Origin: CAYGLF01 sp964350945
GTDB lineage: Bacteria > Chlamydiota > Chlamydiia > Chlamydiales > JAAZZY01
Assembly: GCA_964350945.1 (NCBI GenBank)
Contig: CAYGLF010000006.1
Location: forward strand, 16,067-80,066
DNA length: 64,000 nucleotides
Direction of reading: 5' to 3'
Shown here piece after piece: positions 38,501 through 46,384 of this stretch. Below the pieces are notes generated by a model, which ran no database searches, had not been told where the DNA came from, and saw only the letters and a list, made by a program, of their open reading frames with translations. Position numbers and translations under genes: made by a program. How positions within the stretch are numbered: position 1 is the first letter of the stretch; each line of letters opens with the position of its first letter.

Positions 38501-41500
38501 GCAACAGGTACACAGACCTATAGCATGCCAATCACAGGAGCTGATGCGATGACTGTCATTGGTGGTACTGGAGCTACTACCAAAACATTTACTGGTAATA
38601 TTGGAATTTTAGGAACTCCTATTGGAGCGCTTACTGTAAGTACTGCTGATGCAAATGCAAGTGTTGCATTTGACGCTCCAAGCTCAGTGAATGCTGCTTC
38701 TATCTCAGATGGTGGGTCTGTAGGTCCAGTCACTTTTGGCGGAGATGTTACAGTAACAAATGGAATTACCCTCACAGGATCTAGTACCATGTCATTTACA
38801 AATGGAGTGACTACAAATCTTGCTGCTGGGATATCTATTGGTTCTTCGGCAACCGCGGTCTTTAATTCAACAACCGATGAAGATTATGCGATGGTCATCA
38901 ACGGTGAGGGAAATCTTACCTTGACAAGCGGTGCAGCTGGAACAACCAAAACTTTCTCAGGAATTATGGGGGGATCAACTGCGCTCGGAACCATCACAAT
39001 GGATGCTACTAATCTTGGAGATGTGACCTTTGGGGACGTTGTTATTGCAGATGCTTTTGCAACAGATGCATTAGCAGGAGAGCTTACTTTTAGTGGGAAT
39101 ACAACTTTGAGCACTACATCTGCGATCATTAACCCTGGGGTTGTCAATATTGGAGCTAATTTTACGGCTACTAACTCGCCAGGCATCACAAATACAGGAA
39201 CTTTAAACTTTATTTCTCAAGCAGTAGGAACAAATACCTACCAGATGGCTATTAATGGGGCTGGAGCTATCAATGTGACCCAAGGTGTTGTTGGGAATGG
39301 CAAAATCTTTACTGTGGCCATTGGTGCTACAACAACTGTAGGTGATATTACCATTGATGATACACACAATGGAACAACCACTTTCCAACAAAATGTAAAT
39401 GCAGGTTCTATTGATATAGAGCCTGGTGCTGGGCTAACTACCTTTTCTGGAGATGTTGCCCTAACAGGAACTTTAACAAATGCCGCCATTGTGAGTCTTG
39501 CTGGAGACTTGAGCACTGTTGGAACAGTTACCAATACAGGAACTTTAAATTTCACCTCGCCAGGAACTGTGGATTATACAGGTCAGACTATCGATGGTTC
39601 TGGAGATATTAGTGTATTCAATGGAGGAGCTGGAACGACCAAGACTTTTGATGCAATTGGAGCACTAGGAAGTATCGGTGATTTGACCATAGACTCTACT
39701 AACGTAGGAGCTACCGTTTTCTCGAATGCAGTGACTGCTGCAAGCTTTACAAGTGAGCTAAACAGTGGAGCAACCACTTTTAATGGAGCTGTCAACATTG
39801 CAGGAACGACCACATTAGGTGGCAACACCAACATTAACGATGATTTTACAGCGACTGGAAATATCATCAATTTAGCTCCAGTTGGCACAGCTCTTACTTT
39901 TGGATCTGCTAATGCTGAAACCTACGCAATGACCATTGATGGTCCAGGAGCCATTACCCTAGCTGGTAATGGGCCCTATACATTCAATGCAGACATTGGA
40001 GATTCTACAGAGGTAGGTGATGTGACTATATCTAACGCTGCAGTCAACGTCTTTAACGGTGATGTGGTAGCAGACACTGGATACAGTCTAACAGCTAGTG
40101 CAGGAAATACCACATTTAATGGTACTGCCACCTTCCCTGGTGGGGCTACTATAGCAGCAGGAGCAACAGTCAACTTTGCGAATGCAACGACAGGTACTGG
40201 AGCTATTACTGGAAGCTCAACGGCGACCTTAATCTTCAGCGGAGTGATTCCTGATACACAAACAGCCGCGATGACCATTAATGGCCCTCTTGATCTGAAT
40301 TTAATGGGAAGTGCTGACATTAACTTCACCCAACCTATTGGGACGAGCACACCAATTGGAGCCATATTAGTTGATAATACCAATACAGGAACCTCCTCTT
40401 TTGCAGGGGCAGTTTCTGCAGCATCTTTTGAAACTGAAACAGGAGCTGGCAATGTAACAATTTCTGGTGATCTCTCATTAAGTGGAACTATCACTGGGGT
40501 TGTTGCTGGAATAGTTGGCACGGGTACAGATGTGACCTTTGGAGGGGCAGTAACAACCACTCCTTCAACAAATGTTTTAGAAAACAATGGAACCATTCAC
40601 TTCAATGACACTGCCAGCGTAACCTATGCGGTGCCCATCACTGCCGCAGTCACGACTGTAGGTGCAATTGATGTGGACTTAGGAGCTGCAGCTACTACCA
40701 AGACTTTTAGCGGTTCAATCGGAACCACAACACTAAGAGCTGGAGCCATTACTATTGCAGAAACGAACCCTGGAGCGGTGACTTTCAGCAATACAGGATT
40801 TGGGATCTTTGCAGATACATTCACAAGTAATACAGGAGCGGGTCCAACCACTTTCCTAGGTCCTGTAGCTCTTAATAATGGAGTCACTGTCCAAAGTGCG
40901 ACCGTGGTAAATATTGGGAATACTTTCTCAAGTGGTGACATTGACAATGATGGAACAATTAACTTTAACATGGCAGCCGGAGCAGTTACTTATACGCAAA
41001 ACATTGCCAACGGCCCAGCAGCTTTTGGTTTGGGAGCTCCATTTGTTGATGGTGACATGAATATTAACGGCGCTTCTGATAAAACCTTCTCTGGGGATTT
41101 ATCAGGCACAGGAACCATCAATTTTGCAAATGAGTCTATTACAGGAACGACTGTTTTCTCAGGAACTGTTACCGGTGATAAGACACTAAACATTGCTCCA
41201 AGCACATTTGCTGCAGGTTTAGTTACATTCAATAACGTTCTCGCTGGAAACACAGATGTTATTGTGGGTGCTAATGCAGTTGGGGCCACCTTTACAGGTG
41301 GTATTACAGGAACAACAGGTAGTATGACTATTGCTGTAGGTTCTTCTGTAACTACACTAGGTGCTGATTCAGCTTATACTGGGGATACCACTATTGGAGC
41401 AGGTGCTACTTTGAATATCTTAGGAGCTTTTGCAAGTGACATCACAGATTTATCAGGAACTGCTAACTTTTCGTCTGCAACGACTGAAACAATCGCAACT

Positions 41501-42960
41501 AATGTGACTTTCAATAACAATGCTGCGATCTTAGAGACTTCAGGTGCAGGAGCAAAAACAATCACAGGAGAATTAAATTCTAACACCGGCATCACCGGAG
41601 GGTTTTTCAATGTGAATGGCAGTGGAATGGTAACTGTAGATAGTGAGTCTAATTTTGCAGGAATCACAACAATAGCTGCTAACGCAGGGTTAACCATTAG
41701 AAATGACTATTTCTCAAATGTCACTCTAAATGCAGCTGCGTCCTCTACTTTAACGTTCAACCCCTTGACTGATCCAGGTAATCCTCATTTGGAATACACT
41801 CAGACAATTTCTGGTGGGGGAGCCGTTTTTGTAACAGATACAGATGCAACCCTACGTAACACTCAGTTTACCTCAGATCAGACCTATACAGGAAACACAC
41901 AGATCACAGGTACAACTTTAGAGATACACGCCGGATTTACAGGGCCTATCTCTTTTGGAACTGCAGGGATAGCTGATTTTCACAGTCTATCCACACAAAC
42001 TTACCCATCCACAGTTGAGATTACAACGACTAATGGAACTCTCAATATCTCAAATGTAGGTGCTAAGACATTCCAAGGTGCTATTACAGGAACAGGGCCT
42101 GTCAACATTACAGCTACAGGCTTAGATGTTACTTTCAGTACGACTGCTAAAACATACTCAGGTGCTACCTCGATTGGTGCAGGAGCGACTTTGACAGTGG
42201 CTACAAGCTTGACAGGGGCCACTGCAATCGATGCAACGGCTGATGGAGCAGGTATTATCTTCGATACATCTGCAGGGAATCAAACCTATAATGGGGCACT
42301 CTCAACTAGTGCGACCACGATCCCAGTTTCTGTATTGGGTGGTAACACACAAATATTTAGTGTCGACCAGACTTACAGCACTGTGGATACCAACGTGACT
42401 GGAGCAACCACTCTACAATTAGAAGGATCGTTTGCTTCAAATACCACTCTGGACACAGGTTCTATACTAAGATTAGCACCGACTGCTCCAGAGACTTATT
42501 CTATGACAATCAGTGGAGCAGGTAGCTTAGAAGCGACCACTGCACAAACCAGTACTCTTACAGGAGTTTCAAGCTTTACGGGAGGAACCACGCTTTCAGG
42601 AAACTCAACTTTATCTATCCAAAATGCTTTCGTCAGTCCAACGATAGCCAATGGAACGGGGTCAACTGTTATTTTCAACAGAACACCGACAACTCCTGCA
42701 ACACCTTATAACGGGGTGATCTCAGGGGGTGGTAATGTGACAGTTTCTCAAAGTGAAACCTTTAATGGGGTGAATACGTACACAGGTACAACGACTATTG
42801 GTACAGGTGCCACCCTCACTATTGGTGGTAGCGGTAGCATTAACACGACTTCCTCATTCGCTGATAGTGGAGAAATTAACTTTAACAGTACTGCTGCTCA
42901 GACGATGACTATGGGCATTACAGGAACTGGAGATGTGACTGTGACAAGTGGAACGGTTAC
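27900..42960 (+). repeat. About forty degenerate ~350-bp passenger repeats
   Basis: The motif family TYxMxIxGxGxI recurs about forty times by eye across this span, giving a mean spacing near 350 bp (about 115 residues). Copies at 28.7-29.7 kb are almost identical over 55-100 bp, while those further downstream are much more diverged, so the array has been expanding near its 5' end. Confidence 0.8.
29548..29647. other. Assembly gap of 100 Ns inside the autotransporter gene
   Basis: A run of exactly 100 N. The 55 bases before it (29493-29547) and the 55 after it (29648-29702) are identical, and joining them keeps one reading frame. 100 is a conventional placeholder, so true length is unknown. 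Confidence 0.95.
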
Positions 42961-44641
42961 CTACAGTAATACAGCTAAGAATTACTCTGGAACCACCACG
43001 GTAACCGCAGGAACTCTTGCTAGCTCAGTTTCAATACCAAACTCAGCGATAACAGTGGCTTCAGGAGCTACCTATACAGCAGCAGCAGCAACGTCAGTAC
43101 CTTCGCTAGGAGCTTTAACCAATAACGGTACTGTGGTTGCAGCACCTGTTGATCCAGGAGTGGCAAATGGTGGTCTTACTATCGCAGGTGCTTACACACA
43201 AACAGCTGGTGCGACTCTCAATCTTGAGATCACACCGACTTACTTTTCTCAGATTGCTGCAGGAGCTGGTACTATCATTGATGGTAACCTAGAATTAACT
43301 CTTGCAGGTGGTAGCTACCAAAAAGGGAAAGAGTATGTTATCGTGACAGCATCGTCTCTAACAGGAAATTTTGCGGGAATTGTTGAATCGCATGCTTATG
43401 ACTTTACAACGGCTAAAGTGGGTAATACCATTGTCTTGACAGTCATTGACCCGATCTACATCCTTCCTATAGATGTCGCTAGTACTCGCGGTAACCTAAG
43501 AAGAGTTATTGATTACTACTACTTCGATATTATCCCAGATCTTTTCTTAGTAGATACAGAAACAGATCTAGAACTCGTTGCAACAATTGCTGCGACAGAG
43601 CTCAATGCTTCACAGTTTAGAAGAGCTATGATGATGCTCTCTCCATTAACACAAGCATCGATGCCTAATAATGCATTACAAAGAACGACTCAGATGGCTA
43701 ACCTTTTCAATAAAAAGTATGCAGCTGTTTCGGAGCACACTCTTGCTAAAAATGCTTGTAACAGACAGATGCTCACTTACGGCACTCCAGAGACTAGCTT
43801 CTTTGTCGAGCCTGTAGGGGTCTTTGTAAACCAAAAAGCAAATGGATCGATCTACCTAGATTCTCAGCAGCCATACACCTCTCAGACTTATGGTGCTGGT
43901 GCTGGAGCGATCAAAGTGTACAACGGAGAGTTCATTGTTGAGGGAGCCGTTGGGTACACCAACTCTAACCTTAAGTGGAAAGATAACTTCGGACACTCAC
44001 AGTGGAGTTCGCTCTACGTAGCACCTTTCTTCGGGTTCTTTAAAGAGCGCTACTATGCCAATGCGATGGTCATGGCAGCCTTTAACTTCTACAACACTGG
44101 ACGTGAGATGAACTTTGCAAGCGTCAACCGTACAGCAAGAGCTCGCTACAATAGCTACGATCTTTTGATCAGACTATGTGTTGGTGGACGTCTTCCTCTT
44201 GGAAACGCAGTTTGGTTCCAGCCTGATGGGGTTTTAAACTACCTCGGAAGCTTAGTAGATGCTTACACTGAACAAGGTGCTTCAGAGCTTAACTTGGTTG
44301 TGAAACAACAAACATACAATCAATTACAGCCAAGCTTTAGAGCGCGTTTGATTAAAGAGTACTACACTAAAAAGTGTACTTTCTCTCCAAACATTTATGT
44401 TGGGTGGCTTGCTAACATCCCTCTTGGAGGTGCAGTAATCACTTCTAGGTTCCAGGGAGCCCCATCGAAGCAGTTATTCAATATCATAGGACAGAAAAAT
44501 ACTACGAATCAGCTGATTGTTGGTGGTGAGTATGCTATGAGAAAAGGTGAGACCTTTAACTTAACAGCTACTTTCGAAGCTGACTTCCTCAGCCAGTTCG
44601 AAGTCTACACTGGTAAAGTAAAACTAGAGTGGCTCTTCTAA
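29648..44641 (+). CDS. Giant autotransporter, main part with passenger repeats and C-terminal beta-barrel
   Basis: About 4,997 residues in one uninterrupted frame. The ATG at 29648 is internal, not a true start. About forty degenerate units of roughly 115 residues fill the passenger, each with the pattern TY-x-M-x-I-x-G-x-G-x-I, KTF-x-G-x-IG, then NTG-x-TTF; almost no Cys. From about 42.7 to 43.4 kb come autotransporter-associated strand repeats (NTYTGTTTIGTGATLTIGG, GGLTIAGAYTQTAGATLNLEI, YVIVTASSLTGNF). A linker helix region begins near 43.5 kb (LRRVIDYYYFDIIPD). The last 280 or so residues form the outer-membrane barrel, ending VKLEWLF with terminal Phe, the BAM recognition signal. Expected path: Sec, periplasm, BAM, surface. 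Classical Pmp GGA[ILV]/FxxN repeats are not dominant. Role as adhesin is inferred. Confidence 0.93.
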   Translation: MTIDGAGAISVDGAAAKVFSGIIGGTTAVGNLTIDSAQTGAVTFQNAYTGAGASTLTTTAGGTGVVSFNGTTAIPGTVTVATGTTVTFGSSGTITTGAVDNTGIINYNSTTTAATADITNNTGGVLNFGASSTGTYALAIQDLGTVNVTGAGAATFSSPIGGTTPAGNIVLAGTNTGGTTFSNTVALDGTSTITVNSPSSLSFTSNDTNPLTVAGGILNTGTVNFNGDGSAIQTYTAPIDGAGAINIDLGAGTNSKTFALAAAMGGTTPVGAITITSGNTDTVTFNNPVTGASVTNNNASGLVTFANDVTLSGALTAAASSQTTFSTGVVTISGASTAGTGSTITLAGTGATEFTAGLSASAAATLAITGASLTPTYTGDITGPFAVNISGAGTKTFNNSVGTSGSKVGAIDIAASATNPTTFGAVNSSSTFTNNTASGQTNFGGATSFDGAVTIAGGSTVELTSTTASAYAAASTTVSGAGTSTFNFNSTSGDATYTSTFDGDGTVTFDINVAGASTSKTFAGVIGGTNAVGTIAINTTNTGTTLFSNAVTADQFTTDAASGVVTFADVLTLNTSLTNPGSIVLQSQISSPGTLTNNGNLTFAPSAPQTHSGTIAGAGAIVVQNASVTTFSSPVTNVTFDTNNSGAATFASGATAIFSGAATVATGTTLTIEDYFQAASMANTGTVNFNTAAAAVYPTTGTMPITGAGAINVESGTDLKQFTDSIGTVGTPVTSITINSNNTGQVDFQDGVYAVAFTNSKTAGIVQLLGDTTFSGSSTTAAGSTLEIDGDAFDAGTTTGLSGAGNLGFGGNNATQTIDGTINMSGSGIVAITGNANKTFNGTSGSLTFGGAMTKDANASTTIFSGAVTGGATFTNVTASGLTTFNGATSFVGAVTNPSTAGITIGAGFTASGGIVNTGGLLTFAAAGPQTYSTMGITTAIPGSGNITVSGGGTGLITLGSAIGTTVNYLGDILIGAGNTQGTTFSGEVFADTLTMTAGAGAATFSADLNLETTLTIPATTQVNIGAQLVDNSVGTMAVSNAGTLSFTGTGTHSGVYTGAGAISISTGAGANTFSTAISQGTLTTATGAGVTTFSNNLTLTGAATIGASTVVTLGAGFNVGSAANSGTLNFNSTGAETYVGNINGTGTIAVDLGTSGTKAFTGTIGATTPGPISVAATNTSAVNFDAATNGTTYTASNGAGTVTFNAPTSFSGAVTNSAVTANALTITDSFAASSGIASTGRVNFAAANGLQTYAMSITGDGDLSVTLGTADSKTFTGAINVAAVDIAASNTASVLFGATPAATNAVSGTTYTSYPTTGQVTFNAPTTFTGAVVNDSTSTTLTIANDFTATGNIANGGALAFTDPGTPSNYTMNITGNGTIALSPATGFTYTFTGDIGDAAVVRTGAMTFGANGGDVVFTAAGTIGGTTYTDSVGSGSTTFNGATDFSGNVTINSTVNIGANTMTVASPNSLVANTASSIINFTAAGSHTVPITATTTLEGTLNVTGSGAVVLNESIGTSTTQRFGDIFIGAANGSTTFGPTGSVFANSIDLTAGNSTVTFSSPIDLATQLAVGAGDTVNIGGSDFTITAGILNNGTINFTPTTAVTYDIDITTTASGNGVINVTGAGATTIDGDIGVSGTEMGLITVTSANTGGTIFGANSNIFTTDVAVQNGASLDIVSGNVNILSPGKATLATGSALSFSATTGAPSYAFAIDGQGTITLSGGSTSKTFTGDIGAITAVGTITIDATATGIHTFDGAVNSATTFSNNAVNGQTVFNGTANFAGAFTVDDTTTVRINGTGATAFSSSGLTNNAVTTGLLSFGSTTGDATYTTTINGGGPIEITGASTTKTFTGLVGNTTDVGLITVAQAAEGTNTFEAAVVGVGGLTTETNGTSSTVFEAAVNFDTNAISIGNGTTVEFQTTLTSGAIDNAGTLTFSATAGTPTYTMTIDDVGTLNISGTADKTFDGTIGATTGGAITVTNTAATNFNATGAVNGTTFTSSGTPGVINFASTTTPNFSGLVTLAGITNIGNSFTATGGISNTGALDFQSIGPETYTMDIDGAGTIAVTGTGAMNFNGAIGAGTTVGAISIGSVAGVTTFGAAGSVSGASFVNNSPTNAVIFAGPTTFTGTATLITGNSNTQIVGPSFQAGDGSANSGILSNLSATLGFATATGDATYNTAIDGGVDIEIDGASTSKTFQQPIGAGTAVGDITIFSTNTGTTTFANITANGLAVQTGAGAITFGGTTNFTTAMSVADGATVDLSGTSFTGDINANTSGIVDFTSATGDATYTTAITGGAAIGLSGASTSKTITGAIDSTAAALTIAATNTGTTTFSGAVSVDSFTITALAGPTTVSGDLTMNTGAITIGDATVLNMGGDVIEGAGIGVVNTGTANFTSTTAALDYSTPINGIGSIGISGGVTKTFSGNIGTTTPVGAITLSGAGTNAIFTGTVVQAAALGAPLVAGPIVVPVGTTLTINTASFTAPEGIANAGTVLCNYGGGDATYTFDTTGNGVFTVSGGTTTDNKTFSGNIGTVGTPAGAFSVSSTVSTSPVNFSGDIYAASFTNAALSGTVSFTGPLTLTTTATVFSGTTVQFGNDLSATSLANAGTVTFNAAGTETYAMPITGAGTIEITSGTTGTKTFSAAIASNAINVRASNTAAVVLGSTGTSVGSVSFLQEAAAGPVTFAGDGSFTSVVTVNETINIAGNFTATGGIANAGTVNFMNADAATSKTYAMGITGAGAINVSQGPADNTKTFTAAIASTGAITIEDSNDGTTVFSSNVGAASFTNEVGAGITTFAGDVTLTGVANNAATLNLEGDFTSGGTLTNTGTLNMTGSGTQDLSGQAIDGSAITAGDINVSGGAGATTFGNIGSTFAVGDVAITSGNSGATTFAALQAASFTNAAGTGLATFGGATTISGVTTLNASANIADAFTATGGIINNAGTLGFTATGTQTYSMPITGADAMTVIGGTGATTKTFTGNIGILGTPIGALTVSTADANASVAFDAPSSVNAASISDGGSVGPVTFGGDVTVTNGITLTGSSTMSFTNGVTTNLAAGISIGSSATAVFNSTTDEDYAMVINGEGNLTLTSGAAGTTKTFSGIMGGSTALGTITMDATNLGDVTFGDVVIADAFATDALAGELTFSGNTTLSTTSAIINPGVVNIGANFTATNSPGITNTGTLNFISQAVGTNTYQMAINGAGAINVTQGVVGNGKIFTVAIGATTTVGDITIDDTHNGTTTFQQNVNAGSIDIEPGAGLTTFSGDVALTGTLTNAAIVSLAGDLSTVGTVTNTGTLNFTSPGTVDYTGQTIDGSGDISVFNGGAGTTKTFDAIGALGSIGDLTIDSTNVGATVFSNAVTAASFTSELNSGATTFNGAVNIAGTTTLGGNTNINDDFTATGNIINLAPVGTALTFGSANAETYAMTIDGPGAITLAGNGPYTFNADIGDSTEVGDVTISNAAVNVFNGDVVADTGYSLTASAGNTTFNGTATFPGGATIAAGATVNFANATTGTGAITGSSTATLIFSGVIPDTQTAAMTINGPLDLNLMGSADINFTQPIGTSTPIGAILVDNTNTGTSSFAGAVSAASFETETGAGNVTISGDLSLSGTITGVVAGIVGTGTDVTFGGAVTTTPSTNVLENNGTIHFNDTASVTYAVPITAAVTTVGAIDVDLGAAATTKTFSGSIGTTTLRAGAITIAETNPGAVTFSNTGFGIFADTFTSNTGAGPTTFLGPVALNNGVTVQSATVVNIGNTFSSGDIDNDGTINFNMAAGAVTYTQNIANGPAAFGLGAPFVDGDMNINGASDKTFSGDLSGTGTINFANESITGTTVFSGTVTGDKTLNIAPSTFAAGLVTFNNVLAGNTDVIVGANAVGATFTGGITGTTGSMTIAVGSSVTTLGADSAYTGDTTIGAGATLNILGAFASDITDLSGTANFSSATTETIATNVTFNNNAAILETSGAGAKTITGELNSNTGITGGFFNVNGSGMVTVDSESNFAGITTIAANAGLTIRNDYFSNVTLNAAASSTLTFNPLTDPGNPHLEYTQTISGGGAVFVTDTDATLRNTQFTSDQTYTGNTQITGTTLEIHAGFTGPISFGTAGIADFHSLSTQTYPSTVEITTTNGTLNISNVGAKTFQGAITGTGPVNITATGLDVTFSTTAKTYSGATSIGAGATLTVATSLTGATAIDATADGAGIIFDTSAGNQTYNGALSTSATTIPVSVLGGNTQIFSVDQTYSTVDTNVTGATTLQLEGSFASNTTLDTGSILRLAPTAPETYSMTISGAGSLEATTAQTSTLTGVSSFTGGTTLSGNSTLSIQNAFVSPTIANGTGSTVIFNRTPTTPATPYNGVISGGGNVTVSQSETFNGVNTYTGTTTIGTGATLTIGGSGSINTTSSFADSGEINFNSTAAQTMTMGITGTGDVTVTSGTVTYSNTAKNYSGTTTVTAGTLASSVSIPNSAITVASGATYTAAAATSVPSLGALTNNGTVVAAPVDPGVANGGLTIAGAYTQTAGATLNLEITPTYFSQIAAGAGTIIDGNLELTLAGGSYQKGKEYVIVTASSLTGNFAGIVESHAYDFTTAKVGNTIVLTVIDPIYILPIDVASTRGNLRRVIDYYYFDIIPDLFLVDTETDLELVATIAATELNASQFRRAMMMLSPLTQASMPNNALQRTTQMANLFNKKYAAVSEHTLAKNACNRQMLTYGTPETSFFVEPVGVFVNQKANGSIYLDSQQPYTSQTYGAGAGAIKVYNGEFIVEGAVGYTNSNLKWKDNFGHSQWSSLYVAPFFGFFKERYYANAMVMAAFNFYNTGREMNFASVNRTARARYNSYDLLIRLCVGGRLPLGNAVWFQPDGVLNYLGSLVDAYTEQGASELNLVVKQQTYNQLQPSFRARLIKEYYTKKCTFSPNIYVGWLANIPLGGAVITSRFQGAPSKQLFNIIGQKNTTNQLIVGGEYAMRKGETFNLTATFEADFLSQFEVYTGKVKLEWLF

Positions 44642-44660
44642 GAGTTGTCTCTTAAACACT

Positions 44661-44694
44661 AAAAAAGGCCAATAAGCAATTATTGGCCTTTTTT
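44661..44694 (+). terminator. Rho-independent terminator of the autotransporter gene
   Basis: A 14-bp perfect stem (44661-44674 with 44681-44694, GGCC core), 6-base loop and a run of Ts, 20 bp after the stop codon. Symmetric A and T tracts make it potentially bidirectional. Confidence 0.93.
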
Positions 44695-44759
44695 TTGTCC
44701 CTATATAATACGAATTTTTTTACTTCCTTATTAAGTGCAATCACATAAAAATAGTCCCT

Positions 44760-45206
44760 ATGAATACAAAATTAAAGCTGATCAATGACTCTCCTTGGTA
44801 TGAAGAGGGGTTGAATTTTAAATGTACAGGGTGTGCGAAGTGCTGTGAGGGGGCGCCCGGCTATGTTTGGGTAAATGATCGTGAAATTTTTGAGATCGCC
44901 AAGTTTCTTAGCATGCCTGTTGAAGACTTTAAAAATAAATATTTAGTTTCGGCTCAGGGGCGCTACTCTATTAAAGATCTGCCTAAGGCAAACTATCGCT
45001 GCGTCTTTTTGCTCGATGGTAAATGCCGTATTTATGATAAAAGGCCACTGCAGTGTAGGACGTACCCTTTTTGGCCAGAGGTGATCCGCTCTAAAAAGCA
45101 ATGGCAGAATGAAGCGCGGCTGTGTGAGGGAATCTGTAGCTTATCCCCAAAGATTAGCAAAAATGAGATCGAAAAAAAGGCTGAATCAATGCGCCTTAAG
45201 AGCTAA
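44760..45206 (+). CDS. YkgJ-family cysteine-cluster protein
   Basis: 148 residues with the family's metal-binding cysteine pattern: CTGCAKCC near 22-29, then CVFLLDGKCRIYDKRPLQCR near 80-99 and further Cys residues at 120 and 124. The YkgJ/FliB-like family probably coordinates Zn or Fe-S; function in most bacteria is unknown. Cytoplasmic. It lies directly after the autotransporter terminator with a TATAAT at 44704-44709, and overlaps convergent ruvA by 21 bp. Confidence 0.85.
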   Translation: MNTKLKLINDSPWYEEGLNFKCTGCAKCCEGAPGYVWVNDREIFEIAKFLSMPVEDFKNKYLVSAQGRYSIKDLPKANYRCVFLLDGKCRIYDKRPLQCRTYPFWPEVIRSKKQWQNEARLCEGICSLSPKISKNEIEKKAESMRLKS

Positions 45207-45764
45207 TGTGATCATCTCTGAGAGGTCGAGGGGACCACTGCTTTTTTTGATTACCTTTTCAATGGCCTGAGATGCTAGGCGTTCTGAAAAGCCTAGGTTT
45301 ATCAGTGCCTGGATAGCATCATAGTGGTGCGGGGAGCCGGTAGTTGTTTTACTTTTGGTAAACGAGCGTTTGAGCATTTTGTCTTTCAATTCTAAAATCA
45401 CCTTCTCAGCCGTTTTTTTTCCTAGTCCTGGAACCGAAGAAATCAAAGGAATGTTTTCTGATAAGATGGCCTCTTGAAAATCTGTAGGAGCAAATTGGCT
45501 GAGAATACAAAGAGCTGTTTTAGGACCTATCCCTGAAATATTAATTAAAATTTCAAAAAGGTCGCGTGATGACTTGTCGATAAAGCCATAGAGAGTATGG
45601 GCGGTCTCACGAACGACGAGCAAGGTGTAGATTGTGCAGCTCTCTTTAGGGAGGTAATGGATGGTATTTGGAGCGACATACAGCTTGTAACCGATATTTT
45701 GCACGTCGATAATCAGGGTGCTTGCATTATTTTCAACGACAGTGCCTTTGAGGTATTCAAACAT
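45186..45764 (-). CDS. ruvA: Holliday junction branch migration protein RuvA
   Basis: 192 residues, normal length. N-terminal OB fold (MFEYLKGTVVENNASTLIID), tandem helix-hairpin-helix motifs (FEILINISGIGPKTALCIL near 69 and ISSVPGLGKKTAEKVILEL near 105), and the C-terminal RuvB-binding helices (DAIQALINLGFSERLASQAI). It binds four-way junctions and loads RuvB, which is not in the window. It follows ruvC by 9 bp as in other chlamydiae. Confidence 0.95.
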   Translation of the reverse strand: MFEYLKGTVVENNASTLIIDVQNIGYKLYVAPNTIHYLPKESCTIYTLLVVRETAHTLYGFIDKSSRDLFEILINISGIGPKTALCILSQFAPTDFQEAILSENIPLISSVPGLGKKTAEKVILELKDKMLKRSFTKSKTTTGSPHHYDAIQALINLGFSERLASQAIEKVIKKSSGPLDLSEMITLALKAH

Positions 45765-45773
45765 AAAAAATCC

Positions 45774-46268
45774 TTACAGGTTAGGGGAGGTCAGTTTTAT
45801 TAAAGAAAGTGAGTGGTGGTGACAAAGAGCAATGGCTAGAGCGTCAGCAGCATCTTCTTGCACTTCCTCAGTAATATTTAAGAGCAATCGAATCATTTTT
45901 TGCATTTGTGATTTGCTCGCATGCCCTTTCCCGACCACAGATTTTTTAGCTCTGGTCGGAGCATATTCAAAAACTTCTATGTCGGCTTGAGCTGCGGCAA
46001 TCAAACAAGCGCCTCTGGCCATGCCTAATTTGAGGGCACTTTGTACATTTTTTTGAACAAATTGAGTCTCTACCGCCAATCCTTGGGGCTGGTATTTGGC
46101 AATCAGGTGGCATAAAGCTTCAAAGATAGCCAGATACCTTTTGGCTAAAGGAGCGTTGGCAGGAGGTCGGATAGTGCCATAGTCGAGCACCTGAATTTGA
46201 GAATTTTGAGATCTGATAATGCCAAAACCTGTTATGCGCGTTCCAGGGTCGACTCCAAGGATAATCAT
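45774..46268 (-). CDS. ruvC: Holliday junction resolvase RuvC
   Basis: 164 residues. All four catalytic acids are visible: Asp7 (LGVDPGT), Glu67 (AVETQF), and Asp139/Asp142 in EDAADALAIALCHHH. RNase H-like fold; cleaves four-way junctions as a dimer. First gene of the ruvC-ruvA pair, divergent from the glycosyltransferase operon with 116 bp between. Confidence 0.96.
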   Translation of the reverse strand: MIILGVDPGTRITGFGIIRSQNSQIQVLDYGTIRPPANAPLAKRYLAIFEALCHLIAKYQPQGLAVETQFVQKNVQSALKLGMARGACLIAAAQADIEVFEYAPTRAKKSVVGKGHASKSQMQKMIRLLLNITEEVQEDAADALAIALCHHHSLSLIKLTSPNL

Positions 46269-46384
46269 CGTGTTAAAAAAATGTTTAGGTCTATCGGTTT
46301 AAAATATGGATTTCTTTTTAGTGAAAAAAGTTAATTTAGCTTAAACTTGCTCGCGAATCAAGTTAAGTTTACAAAGTAGCTTAT

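Noticed and set aside
28010..42678. Many minus-strand open frames of 60-235 codons, Val/Pro/Ala-rich, within the giant autotransporter
   Set aside because: They are complements of the Gly/Thr/Ala-rich plus-strand repeats, share the same composition, recur with the repeat period and have no RBS or family signature.
27900..42960. CRISPR-like regular repeats
   Set aside because: Units are about 350 bp, coding and degenerate, with no short constant repeat and no cas genes.
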